DNA from: Balanoglossus misakiensis
Taxonomy: Eukaryota; Hemichordata
Length of the DNA stretch: 64,000 bases
NCBI GenBank assembly: GCA_040954595.2
Contig: CM082584.2
Location: 12,152,001 to 12,216,000 of the forward strand
Direction: 5' to 3'
Shown: piece after piece, positions 40,151-51,025 of the stretch
Layout: every line of letters starts with the position of its first letter
Numbering within the stretch: position 1 is the stretch's first letter
Position numbers and translations under genes: made by a program
Notes under the pieces: generated by a model
Seen by the model: only the letters and a program-made list of their open reading frames with translations
Told to the model about the DNA's origin: nothing
Database searches by the model: none

Positions 40151-41793
40151 TCAGTAAAAACTCACAGAAAAATCATCAAAGTTGTAGCAATTTTTATTAG
40201 TGAGCCTAAATCAGTATCAAATTTGATTTTTTTATATCTCTGAGATGGAAAAGTGTCTGTTGCCCAAATTCTAATGTGATGATTGGTCACTGAGGGTGCT
40301 CTCACCTTCAAATTCAATTTGTGTGTTTGTTCTCAAGAGCCTTGAACTGTGTGAATGGAGGTATTACAATAATCCTTCCAATCAAAATTTATCTGATATG
40401 CAGCAATCAAAAGTTGAGTATTAAGGAGGTTTCCAGATTACAATTTAAGTATTGATGTTTCCAAGGTTACCATTCCTCCAGAATTTAGGAATTGATTTTT
40501 CATCCAGTAGATCCCAGGATCCATAGCTTCCCTTTCAGCATATTTTAATCTAATATTTGTTCTGCAAATTCATTGTTCAGGAAGTCTTTCAATAACTTAT
40601 TTCCTGGAAAAAAATGCAATTATGTTCAATTTTCCTATGCAACTTTCTAGGACATAATACTAGGTCAACTTCCAGATGTCTGTAAAAATACATGTAAAAT
40701 TTTTTCCACGGCAATGTTCAATCATTTAATCACATTAATCATGTATTAATATATTTAAAAAAATTATAAATTTGAACAGAAATGTGGCATGTTTTTTGAG
40801 ATCTCAACTTCCGAACAAATATTTAAATTGATCTTTCTGGTACTGGATTAAAACACGATCTGTTATGTGTCATATAATTATACTCTGTCTGCAATGGGGA
40901 AGTTATCCTGAAAGGTTCAGAATCGGAATTTAAAAGTCATTTGAATCTCCATAATCACCAGCTTCTGTCAATCATGTCTACTCCCGTGCAGCCCAAACAA
41001 GAGACCATTTTATTCTTATATGTATTTTTTAATTCTGCATAATTTCCTTATATTGATCAGTCTTCATTTAATAGCTCCATAGCTCAATTCTTCCAAATTT
41101 CAATAACCTTTCCTCATAAATTTTCTACCATAACTGTTGCAGCGGGTGACAGATTTTATGTCCAGGCCTCGACAAATCTGCTAATGTCTGTCTGTTGTTT
41201 TTTGTTGCTTTTAAAAATATATGTATTTGTTTTGGCAGGAACCATTGAAACATGAAAGTAGCCTGAAAGTCACATAGAGATGGAACCAGTATTATTTTGC
41301 AATGCTTATAGATGTTCCCAGAATGCTTTGAGCATTGACAGAAAACACTTCTTCCAGTGTGACTCTGTTACAATTTCTCCAGAGGGCGCCTTGTTCTGTC
41401 AAATCGACGATCAAGATTGTGTTCTCAAGACTCAACGAAGATTTTCAAGATACATATGGGGCAATGATAAGAAACCATGAAACCTTTTTGTTTTCTGCCC
41501 CGGAGAAGACGAAATGTTTGTGGTGGAAGAGTTTAACTCTTTAAACAGAAGACAGGTCACATTGTTTTTATTTGCAGATATTTTAATATTTCAACATTTA
41601 TTACTTTCCAATCAGTTAGGGTGTTTGAGCGATAAACACAACAGCCAATAGGCTGTCCCAAACAGTATCTTTGCAATCTGTAACTATTCCCTGATTTCTT
41701 GTATATACTTGTTCAAAGGATAATTCGAGTAGACAGAATTTTAAATATTGATATAATATCAAACAACTGCCATTGTTAAAAATGAAGGTCACA

Positions 41794-41817
41794 AATAAAG
41801 ATTTTTTACATAATAAA
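41794..41817 (+). terminator. MPDZ poly(A) signals
   Basis: AATAAA occurs at 41794-41799 and again at 41812-41817, followed within 30 bases by a GT-rich stretch. This is the expected layout of a cleavage/polyadenylation site for the plus-strand gene. Confidence 0.6.
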
Positions 41818-41970
41818 CTTCTGTGATATTTGGGTCTTTGTCATGGCCATTGGCATCAGGCTGGTGTTCTTCTTCATGCAGCATGTATATGCATGTATTC
41901 TCATTGTCAAAGTATTTGAGTTCATCAAGACACAGTCACTTCAAGTCAGTTTAGGTGTTAACAAGTGTAT

Positions 41971-42174
41971 TTTATTTGCATTTCAGGTCAAATGTATACA
42001 GACGTCTCCAGCAAGAACATTACAATTACAAATATTTAATACATTCAAGTGAATTTCTATTAAGTACAGGTGGTGTCTTTGGGTATAAAAATGAATGTCA
42101 GCAGCTGATAGTATCTAGCCATTATGAGCTTCTTGACTTGGTGCAAAACCCCTCCAGTCATTCCTACATTTATT
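41971..42174 (-). terminator. TRMT13 poly(A) signals
   Basis: On the minus strand AATAAA overlaps the TAA stop (42174-42169), and another lies about 200 nt further on (41976-41971). The second is the more likely signal, because the first would leave almost no 3' UTR. Confidence 0.45.
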
Positions 42175-45100
42175 TTGGTTTTGCTATCATCACTACATTT
42201 TCTAATGAAATCTCAGGATTGACATAATACGCCAGGTTGACACTAAGTCCTTTTTTCTGCAAGTACTGCATTCTTCCGACATCGATCAGCCTCTTGCACA
42301 TTTTCCCGATGTCTTCCCGTTCGTCCACGCTCATGGAATCGAGAAGGTCCCTGTATTCCTGATTGATCGGCTCCTTGACATCGGAATGATCGGAATCATC
42401 TGGAACAGCCTCAGCCTCTGGTACTGTTGCATCATATGAATCTGAAGGTTTCATCTTGCTCTGAGGTCTGGTGCCACATGTGGCCCAGCTGGTCAGTCGG
42501 GTCACCAAGATAAAGTCCCTCGGTGAAAATCCCTGAGTCTGGAAAAATTCCCGACCGACATAACTGGACCAGCTGCACTTGTGGTGACAGCAGAGAGCAA
42601 TCACAACACCTTTGAGTCTCTCGGATGAATCTGTTTTCAGACGCTTACAGTCCGGATGATCAGATTGTTCACGCGCCTGGTCTGCAAACGACCCACTGGG
42701 ACAGGACAGTGTTTCTGTCATGCATCGAAGAGTGAAATCTGAAGAGATATTAGAAAATGCAAGAAAAGAAAATACAAGTTGGAAGCATGAACATGTGAAT
42801 GTATCATTTACACATAGACTTTCCACAAATTACTGATGTTTTTTATGTGAGAAATTATCTGGAGCATTGAGGATTTTATGGGCAACAATTTGCACTGACC
42901 TGTTGCTACCCCACACAAATGTTTGCTTATGGCAACCACTGCAGAGTGATGAGTGTCAGCTACACTGGGCACTTTGCCAAGACACAGATGTTCGATGTCG
43001 ATACGAATTCTCTCGAAGTGTGGTCCATCTTCACTTCCTTTGTGGTAACAGTCCAACTACATACAAAGACAAAAACAAAATCAAAAATGCATTGTATAAA
43101 AAAACATCTATTGCATTTACTGTATGTGGTAAATTCTTTAGATTTGCATGAGCAATGCAGTATGTTACGAACCTTGTATCTGTTGGCCCCTCGATCCACC
43201 AATAGGAATTTAGTATCTGTGCTGTCAGGCAGTGATTTTTGAACCCAGTGTGAGAGCTGACCTAGAAGCAAATGATGAAATTGTCAGTAGATGTGTTAAG
43301 CAGAGTTATATAGTTTGGCAAGTCAAAGTATGTACCATTGACTATAGATGATGGGAGAGAGAGAGAGAGAGAGAGACCAATTAGCACTTGGTATTAACAG
43401 ATACTGCAACGCACCTTTGCCAGCGCCAAATTCCACAAAGCATGTACCACAGCTTAGGAGGTCAGATTGTTGCATGTTTCCCAGCAGTGAGGATGTCTGT
43501 GTGAGATGCTTCAGGGCCGTAGCTCCATTTCCAGGGTTGACTAATTCACTCTGCAATGCTGGGTGGTCTTGAACTGAATTTGAGATTGGCACGGCATGCT
43601 CTGTAAACCAACCAACGGGAGAAGTAGATGCATGGTTTAGTCACAGTCAACTCCACTGTGGTTTAGTATTAGAACTGAATGAACATGGAATTATAAGTAC
43701 AAGAGGGGTGATCACTTGCTTGATAGGAGGGATGAGTGTCTAATAATTAGGACATTTACTTACCCTTATAAACCTTCTTCAGTTTTGTAATCAAAGCAAC
43801 CAGTTCATTCCTTGGCAGAGATGACAGTGTAATCTAAATAGACAAATGTGGAGAGAATTTACTGAATTGTGTATTACGGTTGTAACAGAGAACAGTCCCT
43901 GTAATTACAGCCATGTCTTGTAATGAGTCTGTGGGTTGTGTTTTTATGTGTATTGCATACAAACATTTCTGTCACTCCAGGTCAGTATGGCATACCTTAT
44001 CAGCAGGATCATTGCCATCGTCTGGTGAACCCGAGTTGATGTTCTTTTGGAAGTAATCCTGGAAAAATGAAAGGAATGATTATTATTTTCAATATAAAAT
44101 ACTGAAATTATGAAAAAAAGTTTGACATGATTGATTCATTCTCTGAAACACCAAAGAACTGTTGTACGTATAAAGTGGATAGACATTGATTGGGTATCTT
44201 CTCCTACCGGCTGTGGTTTTTCTCTTGCGTTGCATTTCTTCAAGTGTTTCTCCATCTGGTCTTCATACACTGTACTGCAAAAGTATAATTTGTAACATCA
44301 GACACTGCCAGCTGTACTGACTAATTTTGACAACAAAAGGGTACAATCAACTTGAGAGATTTGGTAGGAGAAACTGTCTAGGCTCTTTAAGTAAACTGAG
44401 CTTCAAATGTCACCTACTGTTTTGTATCCAATGGACAAGGTATCCTATTTCTTTTATCTTCATCCTGAATATGCAGGAGAAACAAGACAATTTTGCATCA
44501 ACATCTGAGAAGAGCAATGGATATTAACTGAAAGCCAAGCCAGAACAGTGATTGTAAATTAAATCAAAATCAATTTATTCAGTATCAAAATACAGTTACA
44601 AATCATAAAGTAAAAAACTAAATTGACAGATATATGTAAAATAACAGTTAAAATATTTCATTTACTCATTAAATTCGGGGGGAGGGGTCTTTTCAAAATT
44701 GTCTTAAAATTAAGACTTTCAAAATGGCCGCCAAATTTGAGGTTCAAAATGGCCGCCTATATCTGTGCTTAGTCTATGGCATTCAAAATGGCCGCCAAAT
44801 TTAGTGACTTTGAAAATCTCTATGGTAAACATTATGTAGAAATTTTACTCATAGTTCAACCACACACACCTTCCATCCCACTTGTAGACGCCAGAGCAAA
44901 ATGAATATTCGGTGTTTACCATTTATTCATTTTGGCGAGATTTTTACTCTCATATCCTACAAACGTGATGGTTGAATGTTGATTCACTATATATCCACAT
45001 GTGCATCAGCATAGACAGTGTAGTGAATCAAACATAATAAATGGGAAAAGAAGAGTGAGAGAGAAACTTTGTCCCTTTATAATCAGCCTAAGGATTAGTC

Positions 45101-45373
45101 TGGGTTACCCAGACTCCTCTGCTGGAGTACTCAACGGAAGAAGCAGAGGGGTCTGGGTAACTGAGACAAACACAAAGGCAGTTATCTGGTACTAGTTATG
45201 GGATACCGCAACTGTGGTGGTGTAACGTGTGTTCATATTACCTGTGTATCAGTATCGAGGTGTGCATGCAGTCCACAATACTTCTTCCCTGGAATAAGTG
45301 TTACTTTGCAATAGCGTTTCTTTCTGGCAAGGAAATATGCACAATTCGGCGAAACAGCTGTACTCTCCGCCAT
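42170..45373 (-). CDS. TRMT13: tRNA 2'-O-methyltransferase TRM13 homologue
   Basis: TRM13 uses S-adenosylmethionine to 2'-O-methylate position 4 of the acceptor stem in certain tRNAs (family knowledge). Nine exons: 45242-45373, 44418-44464, 44208-44274, 43996-44058, 43764-43833, 43415-43600, 43173-43261, 42900-43056 and 42170-42738, totalling 1380 nt and 459 residues, close to the human length. The N-terminal CCCH finger has C11, C22, C33 and H36. A CHHC-type finger follows (CPLDTKHTVYEDQMEKHLKKC). The methyltransferase has the SAM motif VEFGAGKG, then SKHLCGVATDFTLRC and VIALCCHHKCSWSSYVG; the C-terminus contains GRMQYLQKKGLS. The chosen ATG has a good context (AAGATGG) and is the only start that gives the family N-terminus. 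The 47 nt second exon is needed to restore both phase and the CHHC finger. Convergent with MPDZ; SARAF lies upstream on the same strand. Confidence 0.95.
43354..43376. repeat. (GA)n in TRMT13 intron
   Basis: Eleven GA units on the plus strand, close to the splice donor at 43415. Confidence 0.85.
44718..44796 (-). repeat. Three copies of TTCAAAATGGCCGCC
   Basis: Exact copies at 44718-44732, 44743-44757 and 44782-44796. The first and third also share the following CAAATTT. The inverse strand reads GGCGGCCATTTTGAA, which contains the CCATTTT core of YY1-type sites. They may be regulatory or a local duplication. Confidence 0.6.
45098..45167. repeat. 26 bp inverted repeat (foldback) in TRMT13 intron 1
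   Basis: Arms 45098-45123 and 45142-45167 are reverse complements with about three mismatches and an 18 base loop. The arms read GTCTGGGTTACCCAGACTCC and its inverse. It could be a remnant of a foldback or MITE element, or a stem in the transcript. Confidence 0.65.
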
Positions 45374-45752
45374 CTTTGATTTGTGCAATCCCTCTAGTGT
45401 CCAATTTAGAACAACACTTTTGTTTTTGTTTTGTTTCCCGGTATCACGTAGAATTCGCCCACAGTCTTCGGTATTAAAAGTTGCACTACAGTAACAATCA
45501 TTCCAACCAAATATTCCACAGACTGTATAACTGATTTTGATATTTATTAATAAAACCTGTTTAAAATCTGATTCATAATTAAACTGCTCGGTATTTGACA
45601 TCAGACAAAGAAGTACATACAAGTGGAAACAAAACTTCCTCACCAAATACGATGTAGTCATGACAAAATTCATCCCAATATTACATTCACATCTCTCTCT
45701 TTCAAGGAATTGAAGTTATTATCTGTGTCCGTATGATTTTATATCAAGATTT
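45374..45752. other. TRMT13 promoter / SARAF 3' flank
   Basis: About 380 bp between the TRMT13 start and the likely end of SARAF on the same strand. I see no TATA box or further gene. The minus-strand frame stays open upstream of the TRMT13 ATG, but that extension is not protein-like. Confidence 0.4.
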
Positions 45753-45758
45753 TTTATT
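45753..45758 (-). terminator. SARAF poly(A) signal
   Basis: AATAAA on the minus strand, about 220 nt after the SARAF stop. Confidence 0.55.
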
Positions 45759-45978
45759 TAAAGCTTGGCAAAAAGGAAAATGTTTTAAATGCTTAAAAAG
45801 AGCACTTGTCCCCTCCATATATTCTTTTCTAACTGAAAAAATTAAAAGTTGCAAAATGTACAGTGATAATATTATTATTGTTTAGCTTAAACTTTGAGCT
45901 ATATTTGAATTGACAAAAATCCATAATACTCTGATCAGCAACAAATTATTTCCATTGAAAGCTGGAACGCAGTTTCCT

Positions 45979-48413
45979 CTATCGCCGACTTGTCCCTCCA
46001 AACCCTGTAGAGAAACAAGATGATAAGAGTTTCAACATGTGCCTTTAAACTAATACTGCTAAAAAGATTGTGCATCTTTTATGTATGTATTACTCAGGCA
46101 TTACTGTGGAAGAGACCAAATATGGGTGACACATGAAACTAACATGCAGGATTGGCAAATGTATGAGGAATAAGAACAAAATATTCACCAGATGCTGTCC
46201 TGGTTCCTGAACTAGATGACCTATGACCTCCACCCCCTGTAAAAGTTCCAAAGCCACCAGAGGGTCTTGTGTACCCACTTCTATAGCCACTTCCAAAGCC
46301 GTAGCCAGAGCCATATCCAGTACCATACCCTCGGCTGTAAGAAATCACAACACATTGGATGGTTTATGCAAACTTCAGACATTATCCTTTCAGTTGAAAA
46401 TGTGCTGCTGGATTTGCCTGTATGTCTCAAACATTCCTGTCCCAGAAAGTCAATCAAGCACTATGTTAGAAACCATTGGCAAGTAATCTTAATGGTAATC
46501 TTACTTTCTGTTCCCAAACATGTATCCTAGAAGTCCTCCAGTGGCGGCACCAGTCCAGAATCCACCACCACCGGCAGCAGCACCACTGCCAGCACTAGTA
46601 CCAGCACCAGCATTGGCTGAACAGCCACCTGCCGAGAGAGAATATCACACGCACAATCCAATGTTAGCTGATAATAAGTAACTGTATTTTGAGCATGCGA
46701 TGATGAGTTACACACGTTCACCGACTTACCATCTGGCATATAGTCTGACCGAAATCCAGGTGGAGGGGGACTGCCTCCTCCGCCTCCCCCTCCCCCACCT
46801 CCCCATCTTGATCCAGACCCTGGTGGGTAGCCATCACTTGGATACCTGTCTGTGAGTCGATGTTAAGGACAACACACATACACAGATGCACCACACCAAA
46901 TCTGTTTCAGTGTCATACATTATTCTGCACACATGCTCTATTAAACTACTGAATTGTGTTCAGTTGTCAAAGGATATTCAGTAGCATGTCTTGTGTTTGT
47001 ACAACTTTTGTAGATTGCATAGACGATGACACCAATCACAACCCACATTATCAGATCACCAAACCAAGATGAGCTACGTTTTCTAAAGGGAAAGAAAAAA
47101 ATGCTAGTCATTACCTGAACACTTAAAATGAATGAAACTGTGAAGTACTTGTGAACACATCAGGTTGTAATTTAATACTTTCCATGTAAAAAGGTAATCT
47201 CATGATTTCAAGTAAATACATCGTATAAAATAATGAAAACGAATAATCATTTGATCAAGCCCATACTTTTGTGCATGATAGTATCCTCCTTCGTTGCCAT
47301 GGCTGTTATCACCATAGTAATTATGTTGTTTTTGTTGTTGATGTCCTTCCTTGGTCAGATCGATGGTGTACTCCAACTATTATTGGTTTAAAATAAATAA
47401 GATCAGATTACAACTCAGTCTGGGTTGTTTTCTTACTTTTCTCAAAATCACATGAGATTTTTATAGATTTATACTCACCCCACATGACCCCTTCAATATG
47501 TATGGGTCTTCAGGATAATCATACCCCTCACAGCTGACTTCTATTCGGCCAAACCTGTAGGCATTGTCCATGTCAGTTGTGCATTCCCACTAGCAGAAGA
47601 AATCAATCAAAATTAATTATGCATGTCACTATAAAATAATGATGGTATAGAATGTCCTATATGACAATGCGTGAAGATATCTGAGAAAGTATCTATTATT
47701 TACCTGCACATCAATACCATCTGAGCCTCTGTTGTAACACTGTACCACTTGTGGAACAAAACTGTGACAGCCTGCACTTCCACCAGTACATTTCAACTGA
47801 AAAATAAATTCACTGTATTAAAATATTAACACCTCTGAAAATGCTTATCATTTTGTGCTAATGAGGTCATCCATTTAAATGCATTATCAGCGTTCATGCA
47901 TAACCATGATGATGACACTATTGAACACTGATGATTTGTTACCTGTGGTATCGGACTTGATCTTCTTGCATTTGTCATTTTACCGCTGTACAGAGTCAAG
48001 ACCTGGACATCTTCAAGTCGTACTTGGTCACTTGAACCCCCTGAATCAAAAATAGCGATTTAGAAATGTAATGCAGTGCCAAGGTGATGATATTGTGTTG
48101 TGAGCATGTGTCATCATAATTGAGCTCTTCTATAGATTGATTGTTGTCCAAGTAATTGTTGATTTCATGTAACTGGTGTCTCAGCCCATAGATTTCAGTA
48201 ACTTAAGAAGTACACATGCAGTCATTGGTGGTATTTCCACAGCAAACGAAGATGGGCGTGTCCAGTACAAATGTACATGGTTACCATGGAGACTTCAACA
48301 GTTTCATGATATGTACATGATTTAGTCAACTTACATGACTTTACAAGCTGTATTCCTAAAACAAAGATAAACATCGAAAAGACTGAAATCCTTGTTATTG
48401 TCCTCCACTCCAT
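45979..48413 (-). CDS. SARAF: Store-operated calcium entry regulator SARAF (TMEM66)
   Basis: SARAF is an ER membrane protein that promotes slow inactivation of STIM-Orai calcium entry (family knowledge). Ten exons: 48335-48413, 47943-48040, 47704-47796, 47479-47589, 47267-47376, 47006-47082, 46730-46849, 46505-46628, 46189-46334 and 45979-46004, giving 327 residues, near the human 339. Features in order: signal peptide (residues 1-26); a Cys-rich luminal domain with VRLEDVQVLTLY, LKCTGGSAGC, DGIDVQWEC and SCEGYDYPEDPYILKGSCG; a single membrane span near 171-189 (DLIMWVVIGVIVYAIY); and a cytosolic tail with a poly-Gly/Pro stretch, FWTGAATGGLLGYMFG and a Gly/Tyr repeat ending GGTSRR. The donor after the membrane span (GTTGTA) is weak, but phase and family alignment support it. 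Divergent from NDUFA11. Confidence 0.94.
46768..46802 (-). other. G-run cluster in SARAF coding strand
   Basis: The SARAF exon encoding the poly-Gly stretch contains runs of 4, 5 and 5 guanines plus several GG pairs within about 35 bases on the coding strand. It is a plausible RNA or DNA G-quadruplex. Confidence 0.4.
48280..48293 (+). promoter_or_regulatory. RFX X-box-like motif in SARAF intron 1
   Basis: GTTACCATGGAGAC matches the X-box consensus with one mismatch. It differs by one base from the intronic MPDZ site at 21353-21366 read on the minus strand. Confidence 0.4.
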
Positions 48414-49057
48414 CGTGGTTGATTATCTTGCACTTTGAGATGTGCAAACTTTTCTGACAAAACTTCGTCACCACTCTATCCCGTCGATCGAAGGCCCGGA
48501 GAATGGACTTTCGGTTTCGCTTTCTTGTAACTCTATTACTATTGTGCAAAATAAGTTGTTGTTCTCTTTCTGTATGACTCTCCTGGAAAAGTGGATCTCT
48601 CTGCGGCGATGAGACGGCGATCGGTTGTATACCTAGCTAGCTTTCGTATTATTTTGGTTGCATACTGATCCAGGAAGTACACGAATCTAAACAAGAGCCG
48701 TGCAACACCTCATGAGTCATGTATCCTGCCATGTGAAACGGCTAATATAGTGCACATATTTTAATCACATCTGCGGTTTTTATATCATAATAATTGTCAC
48801 GTCATCATTCTTTAGGAGAAGAGAAGTAGAAAAAACAGCAAACTTAAACGTTACGTTTTAATAACGACCAATAAAATAAACTTTCCTGCAAAATATAATG
48901 CGCGTATTGTTATAGAGCTGATTCAGCTTTAAATGCACCCTGGGAGGTGTCTGTTCGTCCCGTTACCTTTGACCTCTGGTACACCATCTGACCTTTCGTG
49001 CAACGAGAGGTGCAGGTTTGCAGTTGGAAACAAACTTGTAGACCTACCTTTGCGATC
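48414..49057. promoter_or_regulatory. Shared SARAF / NDUFA11 divergent promoter interval
   Basis: A 644 bp interval between two divergent start codons, with more CpG than the surrounding sequence. A TGACGTGA word (minus strand, 48804-48797) resembles CRE/ATF-type sites. I see no TATA box near either start. The bidirectional promoter is inferred from the layout. Confidence 0.5.
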
Positions 49058-50255
49058 ATGGGGTACTTTGATGAACAAGATGGCAAAGACTGCCTCGGCA
49101 AAACTACCCTGACAACACAAGTGGGGACAGTGTTAGGTAACACCGTTAAATTTCTTTTGTAGGCTCTTGGTCTGTACATTGCAGACGTCGAAACATTGAT
49201 GACCTTGAGTGACCCCATGGACGTACGTCTACCTATCATGAGATATGAGATATTTCAAATGTTTTGTGACAATATACAGGGTCTAGTAGGGCTTGAAGTT
49301 GATGGAGCTTGGGCATATTCCCATTGGTAAAGGATAGCGGAGTGAGCTGTAGCTATTTGGAGGGGGGGGGGGCTACCGTGTTGAAATGAACAGTTGTCTG
49401 CTACAGACTTGCTAGTGACATGGAGGTGATAGTGATATTAACAAAAAGCAACATCTTCAACAAACACTGGTAGTGACTAAGAGAATAGGTGATGTTATGA
49501 TAACAAAACTGGCAATGTGAGTTCCTGTTATATGCAAGCATACAATTGTGTACATCTGATCCATTTTATCCCAGGTCTTACAGGAAGCATGTATGCATTT
49601 TTATTTAAATATGGAAGAATGACAGCTACCCAAGGACTTCTTCAGGGAGCAAATATAACACTTACAATGGGTAAGTGACAACATTTTGCACACACATAAC
49701 ATAATATATGAACGAGATACAAAACACAAGATATTGTGAGTGGTCTCTGCAAACATAGACACACAAAATAATCTGTTATCTCTATCCACATGCTGTTGAG
49801 AGGACTGAACCTAGAAAAATCATGGAAGAATAGTTAGTTACTCGTGTTGTTTTTTTTAACATCTGCAGCTGCACTTGGTGCTGTTTTTGGTGCAACTACT
49901 TGTGCTGTTTCAGCAGCAAGGGGCGGCAAAGACAGCAGAATGAATTATTTCATTGGTGGTTGCACGACTGGAGCACTGCTTGGTGTTAAAAGTAAGTCTT
50001 GATGGTTCAGTATTTGAGTACTGGTATGCTCCAAGCACAGAGAGAGGAGGTACATCTTATATTTGTAGCTGCGGCATCTAAATCAAAGGATTCCGGGATT
50101 CTATAGAAAATTACCAATGATACATCCTTTCCATTACAGCTCACAGCTATGCCATGGGCTTTGGCATGTGTGCTGGTCTAGGTTCTCTAGCTGCTATCTA
50201 CAAACATGGACTCATGGAAGAGTGGCCAAATGTATTTGAAGAACCAAAGTACTAG
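49058..50255 (+). CDS. NDUFA11: Mitochondrial complex I subunit NDUFA11 (B14.7)
   Basis: Accessory inner-membrane subunit of NADH:ubiquinone oxidoreductase, related to the Tim17/22/23 fold (family knowledge). Four exons: 49058-49136, 49575-49670, 49869-49991 and 50140-50255, giving 137 residues against about 141 in human. Conserved stretches are the DGKDCLGKTTLTTQVG start, GAVFGATTCAVSAARGGKDS, NYFIGGCTTGALLGVKTHSY and MGFGMCAGLGSLAAIYKHG. Four hydrophobic segments are visible, as expected. The N-terminus (MGYFDEQDG) is short and acidic, with no cleavable presequence, which is normal for this subunit. All junctions are phase 1. Intron 1 (438 bp) holds an 11-base G run at 49362-49372. Confidence 0.93.
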
Positions 50256-50704
50256 AAGCCTGAATTTTCTCCCCATTTTATAGAAGATTCCGTGTTCTTG
50301 CTTGAGTGGATGGATGAAAAGAAAAATAATTGCGCTGCGGCTTGTGAGAAAATTCCAGCTGTGTTCTTCGAGCCAATGACAACTTTCACTAGAGTTTGTG
50401 TATAGATATATTTTAAGTTGTAAATGACAAAACTTCTATTCAGTTTTGTTTTCCAATGCTACTCAGTAGTGTGAAAGATTTTGTGGTGTGTTTATTTTTG
50501 TCAGGGTGGCAAAGTTATTGAGATATCAAATCAAGTCAAATCAATGGAATGTGTACAAATGAAACAAGCATGAATGTAGATATAATACCAGTCCATTTAT
50601 ACAAACTGTTGCACTTTCCCCTAATATGTCTGTAAGCATTGCTATTGTATGAACTTCAACATCATAGCTACTTGTGAAGTATAAAATGCCTTTTTGTGTT
50701 GGTA

Positions 50705-50710
50705 ATTAAA
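50705..50710 (+). terminator. NDUFA11 poly(A) signal
   Basis: ATTAAA, about 450 nt after the stop. It is followed by TCTGTTTTAT and lies just before the DCLRE1A 3' end on the other strand. Confidence 0.4.
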
Positions 50711-50740
50711 TCTGTTTTATCAAAGAAGAGATTTGACAAG

Positions 50741-50778
50741 TTTATTAACACAATTTTTATTGCAGTTGTAAATTTATT
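50741..50778 (-). terminator. DCLRE1A poly(A) signals
   Basis: Three AATAAA words on the minus strand, at 50778-50773, 50761-50756 and 50746-50741, 250-285 nt after the DCLRE1A stop. Confidence 0.5.
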
Positions 50779-51025
50779 GCATGATACAGATTCTGTCATG
50801 CACAAGGTGGTAAAGGCTACTTAGTTTATCTTAGTACAACAAGAAAACATTCAATTGTAAAAAACACAGGAAACACTATGCTAATGGAACGTACAAACAT
50901 TGGTATTTCAGTTTCACAAAATGTCAACACGAAAAAATATTTACAAGTATTTCAGTTTGTATAATGTCTCAATGACAGAATACTGCCGGTAGTTTTGCGT
51001 GGAACATTTTCTCTGACTTGTGGAA

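Larger units (their letters stand above)
39893..41840 (+). other. MPDZ: MPDZ 3' UTR (inferred)
   Basis: About 1.9 kb of AT-rich sequence between the MPDZ stop and the TRMT13 3' end. It has no other gene that I can see. Two good poly(A) signals lie near the end, followed by a T/G-rich stretch. The 3' UTR could be shorter if an upstream variant signal is used. Confidence 0.55.
44465..45241 (-). other. TRMT13 intron 1 with repeated GGCGGCCATTTTGAA and a foldback
   Basis: A 777 bp intron. It contains three exact copies of a 15-mer carrying a YY1-like CCAT core (44718-44796) and a 26 bp inverted repeat (45098-45167). The remainder is AT-rich. Confidence 0.7.

Noticed and set aside
45233-45673. 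Longer minus-strand ORF extending TRMT13 100 residues upstream
   Set aside because: The extra residues are hydrophobic and unrelated to TRM13. The internal ATG at 45373 has a good context and gives the family's N-terminal CCCH finger.
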